A DNA stretch of 12,980 bases from CAVSWN01 sp046728115 (GTDB lineage: Bacteria > Acidobacteriota > Vicinamibacteria > Vicinamibacterales > CAVVIG01): assembly GCA_046728115.1 (NCBI GenBank), contig JBKPDW010000293.1:1-12980 (forward strand). Reading direction: 5' to 3'. Under the pieces are notes generated by a model. The model saw only the letters and a program-made list of their open reading frames with translations. It ran no database searches and was not told the origin of the DNA. Each line of letters begins with the position of its first letter. Position 1 is the stretch's first letter. Below are positions 1-6,913 of the stretch, in pieces. The position numbers and the translations under genes were made by a program.

Positions 1-1174
1 AACCTGATCCGTCGCGATCGATCAGCTCGGAAGCGTCCACGCCCCATGAGGCCAGCGTGGCCAACAGCTGCGCCCGGCCGCCAGCGAACGTCGGCGTCCC
101 GGCCGACGCTCCAATCGTCTTCAGGAGGGTTTCGGCATACAGGTTCTGACTCGCTTTCATCAATCGCAGCGCGAGCGTGGAGAGCGGCGGCGACGCGTAC
201 GACAACACCTCTCTCGCGCCTGTGCGCGACGGAGGATCCGTCACGGCGTCGATGTCCACGGCCGGTCCGCGAACGTCGATGCCTTGCGCGATCAGCGCGC
301 GCCGGAGAGCGCTGACGAAAAAGATCGTGGGGTTGTCGACCGAGACCACGCGGGTGACAGGTGCACTGCCGAGCGGAATCGTTCCGCGCAGCTCCAGCGT
401 CGAGCTGCCTGGCAGGCGGTGCGCGGTGATGCCAGGCGTCGCGTCAGCCGCCGCCGTCGTCAGCGTGCTGTGCACGACGAGGCCGCTCTCGACCGGCGTT
501 ATCGAGATCGCCGCAGAGTCGCCGACGGCCTTTCCAGGCGCGACCGCCAGCCGGATTGCATTCTCGTTGAACTGCAGCGCGCTGACGCCAGCCGCGTAGT
601 CGTCCGGCAGGTCGTCCCACGACCATCCGAAACCCAGGCTGTTGTCGTCGAATGCGTTGTCGTCGCCGACGACTCGTCCCGAAATGGATTGAATCCCAGA
701 CACCTTGAGCTTCGCTGCCCACTCCGCGAACAGCGCATCAGCCATCCCGTCCGCGAGCCCGATACTCGGATCGCCGTTGCCGACCACAAGAAGATCGCCC
801 ACCAGGCGGTCACTCACGACCTGGCCCGCCGCAAGCAGCTGGGTGCGGTAGGTGTAGTTCCATCCGAGCCGCTCGGCCGCGGCCGCCAGCGTAACGATCT
901 TCATGTTCGACGCCGGTATCAGAAGCTTGCGCGCGTTGCTCTCGTACAGCGTGTCGTCGCTTTTCAGCGACTTGACGAGCACGCCCCAATAGCCGCGCGC
1001 CAAAGCCGGATCGCCCATGATTGCGTCGATGTCGCGGACGAGGACCTGAAGGGCTGGAGAGGCTGGACGGGCAAGAACGGCTTGCCGGGTGGAAGGGCTG
1101 GAAGCGGTTCGCGTCGCGGCGGAGCATCCCGCGATGCCGATCGCGAGAAAGCCGATGGCCGTGAATCTCTTCAC
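1..1174 (-). CDS. dacB: D-alanyl-D-alanine carboxypeptidase/endopeptidase, PBP4 (peptidase S13) family, predicted lipoprotein; 3' end off window
   Basis: Penicillin-binding protein 4 enzymes trim or cleave D-Ala-containing peptide cross-links of peptidoglycan in the periplasm. The 391 residues visible show the S13 active-site serine in PASNMK (Ser89, Lys92), the second motif SQN at 342-344 followed by LYAE, and the conserved DGSG near residue 388. The third KTG-type motif should lie beyond the left edge, so the gene is cut by the window, not broken. The N-terminus is a short hydrophobic signal ending in a lipobox, IAGC with Cys17, so a lipidated, membrane-tethered form is likely; many PBP4 proteins have a plain Sec signal instead. 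The start is a GTG only 3 nt after the stop of the DUF4340 gene. No good Shine-Dalgarno is visible, so translation is probably coupled. It reads as the last visible gene of the Gld-type ABC operon. Family assignment is strong; the lipoprotein call rests on the lipobox alone. Confidence 0.9.
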   Translation of the reverse strand, partial: MKRFTAIGFLAIGIAGCSAATRTASSPSTRQAVLARPASPALQVLVRDIDAIMGDPALARGYWGVLVKSLKSDDTLYESNARKLLIPASNMKIVTLAAAAERLGWNYTYRTQLLAAGQVVSDRLVGDLLVVGNGDPSIGLADGMADALFAEWAAKLKVSGIQSISGRVVGDDNAFDDNSLGFGWSWDDLPDDYAAGVSALQFNENAIRLAVAPGKAVGDSAAISITPVESGLVVHSTLTTAAADATPGITAHRLPGSSTLELRGTIPLGSAPVTRVVSVDNPTIFFVSALRRALIAQGIDVRGPAVDIDAVTDPPSRTGAREVLSYASPPLSTLALRLMKASQNLYAETLLKTIGASAGTPTFAGGRAQLLATLASWGVDASELIDRDGSG

Positions 1175-1177
1175 GCG

Positions 1178-2527
1178 CTATTTGCTGAGTTCGTCGAGCG
1201 ACTTGTTGACTTCGGTGAAATCCGTATTGTCAGACTTCGCCGCGCCAGGCTCTCCGGGACGGGACGCGAACACGTTGTCCCCGTCCTTCCCGAACGTCAC
1301 GCGCTCTTCCTTCTTCCCATCGTCGAATTTGACGAAGACGGTCATCGCTGGCTTGTCCAGGCCGGTTTTCACGGTCGAGTCGACGAACGAGCTCGCGCGC
1401 ATGTTCGAGAGACGGCTCAGCATGCCTTCGACCTTGTCCTTATCAGCGTCGGCGGCGTTCGGGCTGACGCGCCGCCATTTGTCCTGCGCGTTTTCGCCTT
1501 GGCCCTTGACCCGCTCGAACACCGCGGTCTGGCCGCTGCGCGTAATTTCCACACGGGTCGCATTGTACGCGCGGAACTCGAAGAGATCCTTTCGCCGATA
1601 GTCGTCGGCGCCTTTCTTGATTTCATCGAGGAGCGAGCTCTCGACGGTCACGACGGCCGTCTTCGAGGCATCGCGCGCGTAGACGGTATTGTCCGCGGCC
1701 TTCCCGCCGAAGAGCAGCGTCGCTGTGGCGCTTCCGACATTCAACTTGACGGTCGCCTCGGGCTTCTCCAACCCGTACGTCTTCAGATCCTGCGGTGTCG
1801 GGTCGCTCGACACGATCGATTTCATCTGGGCGCTCTGCAGTCGGCCGATCAGACCTTCGACAGTGCCAAAATCGGCGCGCACGTCCAGCGGCTTCGCAAT
1901 CTTCCAGTCGCTGCCGGCCTTGGCCAGTACCAACGCCTTGCCTCCAGCCGACACGTCGACGCCGTCCACCTTGTCACGCTCGAATTTCAGCAGCGTCTTG
2001 TCGCGAAGATCGAACGTGGACTTGTTGAGCGTCGACTCCTGAAACGACGGAATGAGAAAGACCTTCTTCTCGTCGTTGCGCATGGCGAACAAGTCGCCGC
2101 CGGTGGGCGACTTTTCACCGATGAGAAGCGTGCGATACGTCTTGTCGGCGGCGGTCTTGAAATCGAGCCGGATGCGCGGGTTCGACAGGCCGTAGTCGTT
2201 GAGGCTCGTCGGGTTTTCGTCGATGACCCGGGTCACCTCGATCGACGACAGCGCGGACGCGATGCCCGACGCCTCGGAATCATCCGCTTTGCCCGACACC
2301 GGCTGACTCAGCTGCCACGCCCCGTTCTCTTTCTTGAGTGTCGTGCTGTCGCCGCTGGCCGAACTGACTTTGATCTCGTCGATCTTGTCGGATTCGACCG
2401 ATGCGAATACTTTCTCCTGTTTCTTTCCGGTTTCAGCCGCCGGCTGCTTCCACGTGACGAAATAGATGTATGCGCCGAGACCGGCGAGCACGACGGCGAA
2501 CGCGAGCGTGGATTTCAGCCCGCGCAT
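1178..2527 (-). CDS. DUF4340 domain protein, membrane-anchored partner of Gld-type ABC transporter
   Basis: 449 residues. A single N-terminal membrane segment (about residues 6-26) is followed by a short linker and a long soluble, probably periplasmic part. That part has repeated blocks of the kind W-x-hydrophobic-x-x-P followed by YGL-x-x-P (NDYGLSNPRIRLDF near 110, KTYGLEKPEATVKL near 250, TGLDKPAMTVFVKF near 395), typical of DUF4340 proteins. Lysine, aspartate and serine are abundant and there are no catalytic signatures. DUF4340 genes are commonly found next to GldG-like genes, as here; the biochemical role is unknown. The ATG directly follows the TAG of the gldG-like gene (zero gap), with GGAGG 6 nt upstream inside that gene's last codons, so the start is well supported and the two are translationally coupled. 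Function beyond membership in the ABC system is inference. Confidence 0.88.
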   Translation of the reverse strand: MRGLKSTLAFAVVLAGLGAYIYFVTWKQPAAETGKKQEKVFASVESDKIDEIKVSSASGDSTTLKKENGAWQLSQPVSGKADDSEASGIASALSSIEVTRVIDENPTSLNDYGLSNPRIRLDFKTAADKTYRTLLIGEKSPTGGDLFAMRNDEKKVFLIPSFQESTLNKSTFDLRDKTLLKFERDKVDGVDVSAGGKALVLAKAGSDWKIAKPLDVRADFGTVEGLIGRLQSAQMKSIVSSDPTPQDLKTYGLEKPEATVKLNVGSATATLLFGGKAADNTVYARDASKTAVVTVESSLLDEIKKGADDYRRKDLFEFRAYNATRVEITRSGQTAVFERVKGQGENAQDKWRRVSPNAADADKDKVEGMLSRLSNMRASSFVDSTVKTGLDKPAMTVFVKFDDGKKEERVTFGKDGDNVFASRPGEPGAAKSDNTDFTEVNKSLDELSK

Positions 2528-4102
2528 CTACCGCCTCCGCCACCAGGTGTAGATGCCGGTGCCGAAGATGCTTGCCGGGATGATCAGCAGCGACAACCAG
2601 GTGATGTTGGCCTGTTGCGTCGCCGTCATCGTGATGCGCCGATCCTCCGGATCCTTCGGTCTGATTGAAATCAGGTTTTCCTGTTGTGCAAGCCAGCCGA
2701 CCATGTTCATGAAGAGGTCGCGATTGCCCTGAATGCCCAACGCGAAGTTCGCGGCAAAGTCCGAGTCGCCGACGACAATGACGCGCGTTTCGGGTTTCGG
2801 TGCGTCTGCGGGTGCACCCGGCGCGGCCGCTGTCGTCGTCGCCGAGACCGCGGCGCCGATCGAGACAGGGCCCTTCTTGTCGCCTTTCGCTTCCTCGAGG
2901 GCCACTTTGCCGCTCGTGAGCAGGCCCTTGATATCGGTTTCCGACCAGCTGTTGGGACTGGTCTCGAGGAACGTCTGCGCGGTGTGGCTGTTCACGCCGC
3001 CGCTCACGGGCGTGATGGATCGCGCCAGAGGATACGCGGTCAGATAGGTGAACCGTTCGGTGATCTTGTGAGAGGGATACGTCGCGACGACCGGCACCGA
3101 CGCGTCGGTTCCAATCAACCGCCCCATGCCGCTGATGTCGACGACGATGTCGTTGTTGACGTCAATGCCCCAGTCGTGCGCGAGCGCGATCAGGTTCGTC
3201 AACGGTGCGCTGTCGGCCTTTTCAGGCGGATCGAGCTCCAGGAGCAGCTTGCCGGCCTTGTCGAGGTATTTCTTGAGCGCGTCGATCTCCGGGGCGAAGA
3301 AGTCGGTGCGCGGACCCGCGACGATGACTACCGAGGCGTCGTCAGGTACCGATCCCTGCTGCGCGATTGCGAGCTTGTCAACGGTGTAGTTCTCGCGCCC
3401 GAGCGCACCCGCGATGGCGTTGTAGCCGTCGCGCTCCGACGAACCGTTGTCCTTCTCGCCATGACCGATCGTGAAGTACACCTTCTTCTGCTGGCCGGTT
3501 ACGACCTTGATGATCGCGGTCGTGACGTCCTGTTCCGTGTCGGACGTGACGCGCTCGGTGCGCCCCTTGTAGTTGAAGAGGATGGTCCCGTACTGCTGGA
3601 TCTGGTTCTGCTTGGCGAGGGTGGGTTTCTTGTCCGGATCGACGTACTCCGTCGAGACTTGCTTCGACGTGTACTCGTATTCCTTGATCTTGTCCTGATA
3701 GCGCGGAAATTCTTCTTCCTTCGCAAACACCTGCACCTGCAGCGGCGAGTCGAGCTTCGCCAGCACGTTGCGCGTTTGATCCGACAGACTGAACTGTTTG
3801 TTCGCCGTCAGGTCCCATCGCTTGTTCTGTTTCGATCCGATGTAGTTGATGGCGACGAGGATTCCCAGGACGACCAGAACGCTCGTGGCGGCCAGGGTGC
3901 CGTAGCGGGCCTGCCGTCGCGAGAACACCCTGGCAATCTCACGCCATTGCCCCAGGGTGTAGGCAAGCACACAGACGAGCCCCGCCCACGCCAGGTAGTA
4001 CGCCCACTGCTCCTTCGCTGGATATCCGAAGCGGATGGCGACGGCCACGAGCACCAGGCCCGTCCCGACCCATCCGATTGCGCTCAGAATGCGATTCAAC
4101 AT
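2528..4102 (-). CDS. GldG-like ABC transporter auxiliary membrane protein
   Basis: 524 residues, matching the GldG / ABC_transp_aux family. Three hydrophobic segments lie near the N-terminus (about 4-24, 33-52, 68-88). They are followed by the family hallmark RWDLT (95-99) with FSLSDQT just after, then a large extracytoplasmic domain with GHGEKD at 213-218 and VVGDSDFAAN near 445. One C-terminal membrane helix (about 498-521) ends in a WWRRR positive patch. An Ala/Pro/Thr-rich linker at roughly 415-437 looks disordered. In Flavobacterium, GldA, GldF and GldG form an ABC complex needed for gliding; in most other phyla the homologues have no proven cargo. Here the gene sits between the permease gene and the DUF4340 gene. 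The ATG is preceded by a modest GAGG about 12 nt upstream. An 83-nt gap containing an inverted repeat separates it from the upstream permease gene. Confidence 0.92.
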   Translation of the reverse strand: MLNRILSAIGWVGTGLVLVAVAIRFGYPAKEQWAYYLAWAGLVCVLAYTLGQWREIARVFSRRQARYGTLAATSVLVVLGILVAINYIGSKQNKRWDLTANKQFSLSDQTRNVLAKLDSPLQVQVFAKEEEFPRYQDKIKEYEYTSKQVSTEYVDPDKKPTLAKQNQIQQYGTILFNYKGRTERVTSDTEQDVTTAIIKVVTGQQKKVYFTIGHGEKDNGSSERDGYNAIAGALGRENYTVDKLAIAQQGSVPDDASVVIVAGPRTDFFAPEIDALKKYLDKAGKLLLELDPPEKADSAPLTNLIALAHDWGIDVNNDIVVDISGMGRLIGTDASVPVVATYPSHKITERFTYLTAYPLARSITPVSGGVNSHTAQTFLETSPNSWSETDIKGLLTSGKVALEEAKGDKKGPVSIGAAVSATTTAAAPGAPADAPKPETRVIVVGDSDFAANFALGIQGNRDLFMNMVGWLAQQENLISIRPKDPEDRRITMTATQQANITWLSLLIIPASIFGTGIYTWWRRR

Positions 4103-4142
4103 GCTTTTGCTTGCCTCAAACGGGAATGGAAGGCGGCGAAGT

Positions 4143-4167
4143 CCGCAACCATCAATCTACGTTGCGG
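4143..4167 (-). repeat. Inverted repeat in the gldF-gldG intergenic gap
   Basis: On the transcribed (minus) strand CCGCAAC and GTTGCGG form a perfect 7-bp stem around an 11-nt loop. It lies in the 83-nt gap between the stop of the permease gene and the start of the gldG-like gene. There is no run of U after it, so it is a poor intrinsic terminator. An RNA stability or processing hairpin inside the operon is more plausible. The structure is seen; the role is inferred. Confidence 0.4.
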
Positions 4168-4185
4168 TCTTGACGGTCCTCATAA

Positions 4186-4959
4186 TCAGCCTCGCCAGCG
4201 CTCGCTATCCACCGACTTCGCGGTCAGAAACAACCCGAACGTGATGAAGCTCACGTAGTAGATCAGATGCTTCGTGTCGACAACGCCCTTCGAGAAGTCC
4301 TCGAGGTGGTCGATGATCGACAAGTACTGCGTCAATTGATCGACCGTCGGTCCGGAGAAGCTGCCGATCCAGGTGATGATCCAGAGCAGCAGGAACACGG
4401 CGAAGGTGACCATCCCCGCGACAATCTGATTCTTCGTCAGGCTCGAAATCAGCAGTCCGAGCGAGATGAAGCAGCCGCCGAGCAGGAACAGTCCCAGATA
4501 CGCCGTGAGGATCGGCTTCCACTCCGGGCGGCCGTAGACGAACAACAGGCCGATGTGGAACATCGTCACGAGCAGCATGACGCCGTACAGCGCCATCGCA
4601 CCGAGGAACTTGCCCATGATGATCTGAAAGTCCGACACCGGAGAGGTCAGGAGCAGCTCGATTGTGCCTGAGCGTTTCTCCTCCGAGTAGGTGCGCATCG
4701 TCACCATCGGCATGACGAAGAGAATCATGATGGTGACGTTCTGCAGCAGCGGCCGGATCATCTGCTGGTTGACGTTCAGCGCCTGCGGACCCTGCATGCC
4801 AAACTGGTTCATCTGCATGCTCTGCCGCACGAAGAACTGCAGAATGGCGACGAAGAAGTAGCCGTAGAGCAGCGCCCAGAGGCCGATGGCGATGTACGCG
4901 ATCGGACCTGCGAAGTACGACTTCAACTCTTTCTGGGCGATTGCAATGATGTTACGCAT
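4186..4959 (-). CDS. GldF-like ABC transporter permease (ABC-2 type)
   Basis: 257 residues from the chosen start. The N-terminus MRNIIAIAQKELKSYFAGP and the cytoplasmic loop MRTYSEEKRSGTIELLLTSP are close to the usual forms in GldF-type ABC-2 permeases, as is the end (YYVSFITFGLFLTAKSV, then a short basic tail). About six hydrophobic segments are visible. A Gln/Met-rich extracytoplasmic stretch (about residues 46-70) follows the first helix. The frame is open further upstream (an alternative start at 4992), but the ATG at 4959 fits the family N-terminus and has GGGAGA 8 nt upstream. It overlaps the end of the ATPase gene by 8 nt (ATGCGTAA), implying coupled translation and matched amounts of ATPase and permease. 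It should form the membrane channel of the exporter with the ATPase; the substrate is unknown. Confidence 0.92.
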   Translation of the reverse strand: MRNIIAIAQKELKSYFAGPIAYIAIGLWALLYGYFFVAILQFFVRQSMQMNQFGMQGPQALNVNQQMIRPLLQNVTIMILFVMPMVTMRTYSEEKRSGTIELLLTSPVSDFQIIMGKFLGAMALYGVMLLVTMFHIGLLFVYGRPEWKPILTAYLGLFLLGGCFISLGLLISSLTKNQIVAGMVTFAVFLLLWIITWIGSFSGPTVDQLTQYLSIIDHLEDFSKGVVDTKHLIYYVSFITFGLFLTAKSVDSERWRG

Positions 4960-5950
4960 TGGCCATATCTCCCGCGGGCGCAGCCGCCGCATCCTCCACG
5001 CCTGTGGCCTGCATTTCCGCCTCGTCGGTGGTGAGCGACAGGAAGATGTCCTCCAGGCTCATGCGCATCGGCCTGAGCTCGAGCAGGCCCCAGCCGTTCG
5101 AGACGACGGCCCGCGCGAGGTCGCGCCGGATGTCCCGGCCGCGCTCGCTCTCGACTTCGTATCCGACGACGGCATCGCGGCGATCGGATTCGACGACACG
5201 CGTGACTCCGGCGAGTCCCTCGAGCGAGCGCCCGACGTCGGCGCCGTTCCCGTCGACCTGGACGTACATCGTTTCCGACCCGCGGAACCGCGACTCGAGG
5301 TTCTCGGGTGTGTCGATCGCCACGACGCGACCTTTGTTGATGATCACCACCCGCTGGCACGTCTGCGACACCTCGGGCAGAATGTGCGTGCTCAGGATGA
5401 CTGTGTGATCGCCCGCGAGGTCCTTGATCAGTTGCCGCGTCTCGATGATTTGCTTCGGATCGAGTCCGGCCGTGGGCTCGTCGAGAATCAGCACGTCTGG
5501 ATTGTGAATGAGCGCCTGTGCCAGTCCGGCGCGCTGCCGGTAGCCTTTCGAGAGCTTCGAGCACAGCCGATTCGCCATATCGGCGACGCGGGTGCGATCC
5601 ATGGCGTAGAGCACGCGTTGACGCCGCTCGCCCGTCGGCACGCCTTTGATCTTGGCCACGAAGTCGAGGTACTCGAGCACGGTCATGTCGGGGTAGAGCG
5701 GCGGACTCTCGGGCAGGTACCCGGTGCGGCGCTTGGCCTCGATCGGCTGCTCGAAAACGTCGAACCCGGCGACAATCGCTTTCCCCTCGGTGGCCGGCAT
5801 GAAGCCGGTCAGGATGCGCATCGTTGTCGTCTTGCCGGCGCCGTTGGGACCCAGGAACCCCAGAATCTCCCCGCGTTCGACACGAAAACTGACATCGTCG
5901 ACGGCGGTAACTCGACCGTATCGCTTGGTGAGGTGCTGAACCTCGATCAC
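4952..5950 (-). CDS. ABC transporter ATP-binding protein, Gld/NatA-like
   Basis: 332 residues with a complete nucleotide-binding domain: Walker A GPNGAGKTT at 34-42, a Q-loop region GYLPESPPLYP (Glu at the usual Gln position, common in this subfamily), signature LSKGYRQR in place of LSGGQ, Walker B LILDEPTAGLDP and H-loop ILSTH. The roughly 100-residue C-terminal part, including MSLEDIFLSLT, is typical of ATPases paired with ABC-2 permeases. The last 20 residues are Ala-rich and probably flexible. The frame stays open upstream to 6343, but homology begins at the GTG at 5950 (IEVQHLTKRYG). AGAGGAG lies 7 nt upstream, and the longer frame would run through the divergent peroxiredoxin gene. It is the first gene of the minus-strand operon and should energise the GldF/GldG-like membrane proteins downstream. 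Confidence 0.94.
   Translation of the reverse strand: MIEVQHLTKRYGRVTAVDDVSFRVERGEILGFLGPNGAGKTTTMRILTGFMPATEGKAIVAGFDVFEQPIEAKRRTGYLPESPPLYPDMTVLEYLDFVAKIKGVPTGERRQRVLYAMDRTRVADMANRLCSKLSKGYRQRAGLAQALIHNPDVLILDEPTAGLDPKQIIETRQLIKDLAGDHTVILSTHILPEVSQTCQRVVIINKGRVVAIDTPENLESRFRGSETMYVQVDGNGADVGRSLEGLAGVTRVVESDRRDAVVGYEVESERGRDIRRDLARAVVSNGWGLLELRPMRMSLEDIFLSLTTDEAEMQATGVEDAAAAPAGDMANA
4968..4973 (-). promoter_or_regulatory. Ribosome binding site deciding the permease start
   Basis: GGGAGA on the minus strand ends 8 nt before the ATG at 4959, inside the ATPase coding sequence. It supports the inner ATG over the upstream in-frame start at 4992. Confidence 0.6.
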
Positions 5951-6047
5951 AAATCTGCTCCTCTGAGGGTTGAACCAACAGAAAATGCTATCCGAACCGC
6001 GATAAAAAATGTAGGGGGCCGCGCCTTGCCGGCCCATCGGGAGGCTT
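5951..6047. promoter_or_regulatory. Divergent intergenic region between the ABC operon and the peroxiredoxin gene
   Basis: This 97-bp AT-richer gap must carry the start signals for both the minus-strand ABC operon and the plus-strand peroxiredoxin gene. I could not find a convincing -35/-10 pair on either strand. On the plus strand TTGAAC (5970-5975) and GATAAA (6001-6006) are present but badly spaced; on the minus strand only weak TAGCAT-like -10 matches occur. The GGGAGG at 6039-6044 is the ribosome site for the peroxiredoxin, and a 6-bp GC stem (6016-6021 with 6030-6035) lies just before it. Confidence 0.35.
5958..5964 (-). promoter_or_regulatory. Ribosome binding site deciding the ABC ATPase start
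   Basis: AGAGGAG on the minus strand lies 7 nt before the GTG at 5950. It is a strong Shine-Dalgarno and fixes GTG as the start over the long open frame upstream. Confidence 0.7.
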
Positions 6048-6527
6048 ATGAGTGTAGACGTTGGAACCCAGGCCCCGGACTTCACGCTGACAAGCCAGGA
6101 GCGACAATCGGTGACATTGAGCGCGCTGCGCGGCTCGCCAGTTGTGCTCGCGTTTTTTCCGGCGGCCTTCAGCTCAGTCTGCACCAAAGAAATGTGCACG
6201 TTCCGCGATTCGCTCCGGCACCTGAACGCCGTCGGTGCGCACGTCTTCGGGATCAGCGTCGACACCTTCTGGTCGCTGAAAGCGTTCCACGAGCACGAGC
6301 ACTTGACGTTCCCCTTGTTGAGCGACTTCAACAAGGAGGTCATCCAGGCGTACGGCGTCTTTCAGGATGACATGATCGGTCTCAAGGGCATCGCCAAGCG
6401 GGCTGTTTTCGTGATCGACAAGGATGGAATTGTCCGCCATCGCGAGGTGCTGAACGATGCTCGGACCGAACCCGATTACGACAAGGTCTTCAAGGCGCTC
6501 GCACGCTTCCGTGACGAACAGGGGTGA
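6048..6527 (+). CDS. Thiol peroxiredoxin, AhpC/TSA (BCP/AhpE-like) family
   Basis: 159 residues, normal for a single-domain peroxiredoxin that reduces hydrogen or organic peroxides using thiol donors in the cytoplasm. The N-terminus GTQAPDFTLTSQ and the active-site block FFPAAFSSVCTKEMCTFRD are diagnostic. Cys45 is the peroxidatic cysteine in the P-x-x-x-(T/S)-x-x-C motif, with Ser42 at the usual Thr position. Cys50 is placed like the second cysteine of E. coli Bcp and could act as the resolving residue. Arg near 118 in AKRAVFVIDKDG fits the conserved arginine. The ATG has GGGAGG close upstream (3-nt spacing, rather tight). It is divergent from the ABC operon. It ends 65 nt before the metal-repressor gene, which has its own promoter, so it is probably a separate unit. 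BCP and AhpE subtypes cannot be told apart with certainty from sequence alone. Confidence 0.93.
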   Translation: MSVDVGTQAPDFTLTSQERQSVTLSALRGSPVVLAFFPAAFSSVCTKEMCTFRDSLRHLNAVGAHVFGISVDTFWSLKAFHEHEHLTFPLLSDFNKEVIQAYGVFQDDMIGLKGIAKRAVFVIDKDGIVRHREVLNDARTEPDYDKVFKALARFRDEQG

Positions 6528-6551
6528 GGGTCAGGTGCAATCGCCGATCTC

Positions 6552-6560
6552 TGCTATACT
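6552..6560 (+). promoter_or_regulatory. Extended -10 promoter of the metal-efflux operon
   Basis: TGCTATACT matches an extended -10 (TGnTATAAT) with 5 of 6 in the hexamer. No good -35 is seen 16-18 bp upstream, which an extended -10 can tolerate. A transcript would start near 6567, inside the ArsR-type operator, about 26 nt before the repressor's ATG. Confidence 0.6.
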
Positions 6561-6564
6561 GCAC

Positions 6565-6586
6565 ATATGAGCATCTGCTCAGATAT
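6565..6586 (+). promoter_or_regulatory. ArsR/SmtB-family operator (inverted repeat)
   Basis: A perfect 6-2-6 palindrome, TGAGCA-TC-TGCTCA, lies at 6568-6581 and is flanked by ATA on the left and GATAT on the right. This resembles the ATATGAnCA-nn-TGnTCAGATAT layout of SmtB-type 12-2-12 operators. It overlaps the predicted transcription start, so a bound repressor would block initiation. The octamer CAGATATG is repeated in tandem at 6580-6587 and 6588-6595, and ATATGAGC recurs at 6591-6598, so a second, weaker half site may extend into the repressor start codon. The match is seen; binding is inferred from the repressor encoded next door. Confidence 0.75.
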
Positions 6587-6592
6587 GCAGAT

Positions 6593-6913
6593 ATGAGCCC
6601 GACCAGGCATCCGCTCGGCGACCGAACCGCGGTCGCGCTGGCCGACACCTTCAAGGTGCTGGGCGACACGACGCGCGTTCGCATTCTGGACGCCCTGTCC
6701 CGGTCAGAGCTGTGTGTCTGCGACATCGCACGGCTTGTCCGCCTGACCGAATCGGCGGTTTCGCATCAGTTGCGCCTGCTGCGCGACACGCGGCTGGTTC
6801 GCGCCCGTCGGAAGGGGCGCCAGATCTTCTACACGCTCGACGATGACCACATCGTCGGTCTCTTCGCGCAGGGCCTCGAACACGTCGAGGAGCGCGACGG
6901 GCGCCGCCGATGA
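6593..6913 (+). CDS. ArsR/SmtB-family metal-responsive transcriptional repressor
   Basis: 106 residues, a compact winged-helix protein. TFKVLGDTTRVRILDAL begins the domain, ESAVSHQLRLLRDTRLV is the recognition helix, and RRKGRQIFYTLDDDHI is the wing. Two metal sites of the family are visible. ELCVCD (Cys41, Cys43) is the alpha3 CxC site of ArsR/CadC-like sensors. D84-x-H86, H97 and E100 reproduce the alpha5 D-x-H-x10-H-x2-E zinc site of SmtB. It should repress its own operon and release DNA when Zn, Cd or Pb binds. The ATG at 6593 was chosen because it begins just before the conserved region and after the promoter; the in-frame GTG at 6524 would lie upstream of the promoter. No strong Shine-Dalgarno precedes it. 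The stop overlaps the ATPase start as ATGA. Confidence 0.92.
   Translation: MSPTRHPLGDRTAVALADTFKVLGDTTRVRILDALSRSELCVCDIARLVRLTESAVSHQLRLLRDTRLVRARRKGRQIFYTLDDDHIVGLFAQGLEHVEERDGRRR

Noticed and set aside
284..2668. Very long plus-strand open frame (794 codons), opposite the PBP4 and DUF4340 genes
   Set aside because: Its translation is Arg/Asp/Val/Ala-rich with no recognisable domain, as expected for the antisense of GC-rich coding DNA; the minus-strand frames have clear family motifs.
2684..4258. 524-codon plus-strand open frame opposite the gldG-like gene
   Set aside because: Low-complexity Arg/Val/Asp-rich antisense shadow; it runs across the intergenic gap and into the permease gene on the other strand.
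5951..6343. In-frame upstream extension of the ABC ATPase
   Set aside because: It lacks homology, is antisense to the peroxiredoxin, and the GTG at 5950 has a strong ribosome site and the correct family N-terminus.
4886..6370. 494-codon plus-strand open frame opposite the ABC ATPase gene and overlapping the peroxiredoxin gene
   Set aside because: It has no domain signature and conflicts with two well-supported genes on opposite strands.
6524..6592. N-terminal extension of the repressor from GTG 6524
   Set aside because: It would start inside the peroxiredoxin stop region, upstream of the extended -10 and the operator, and adds no conserved sequence.
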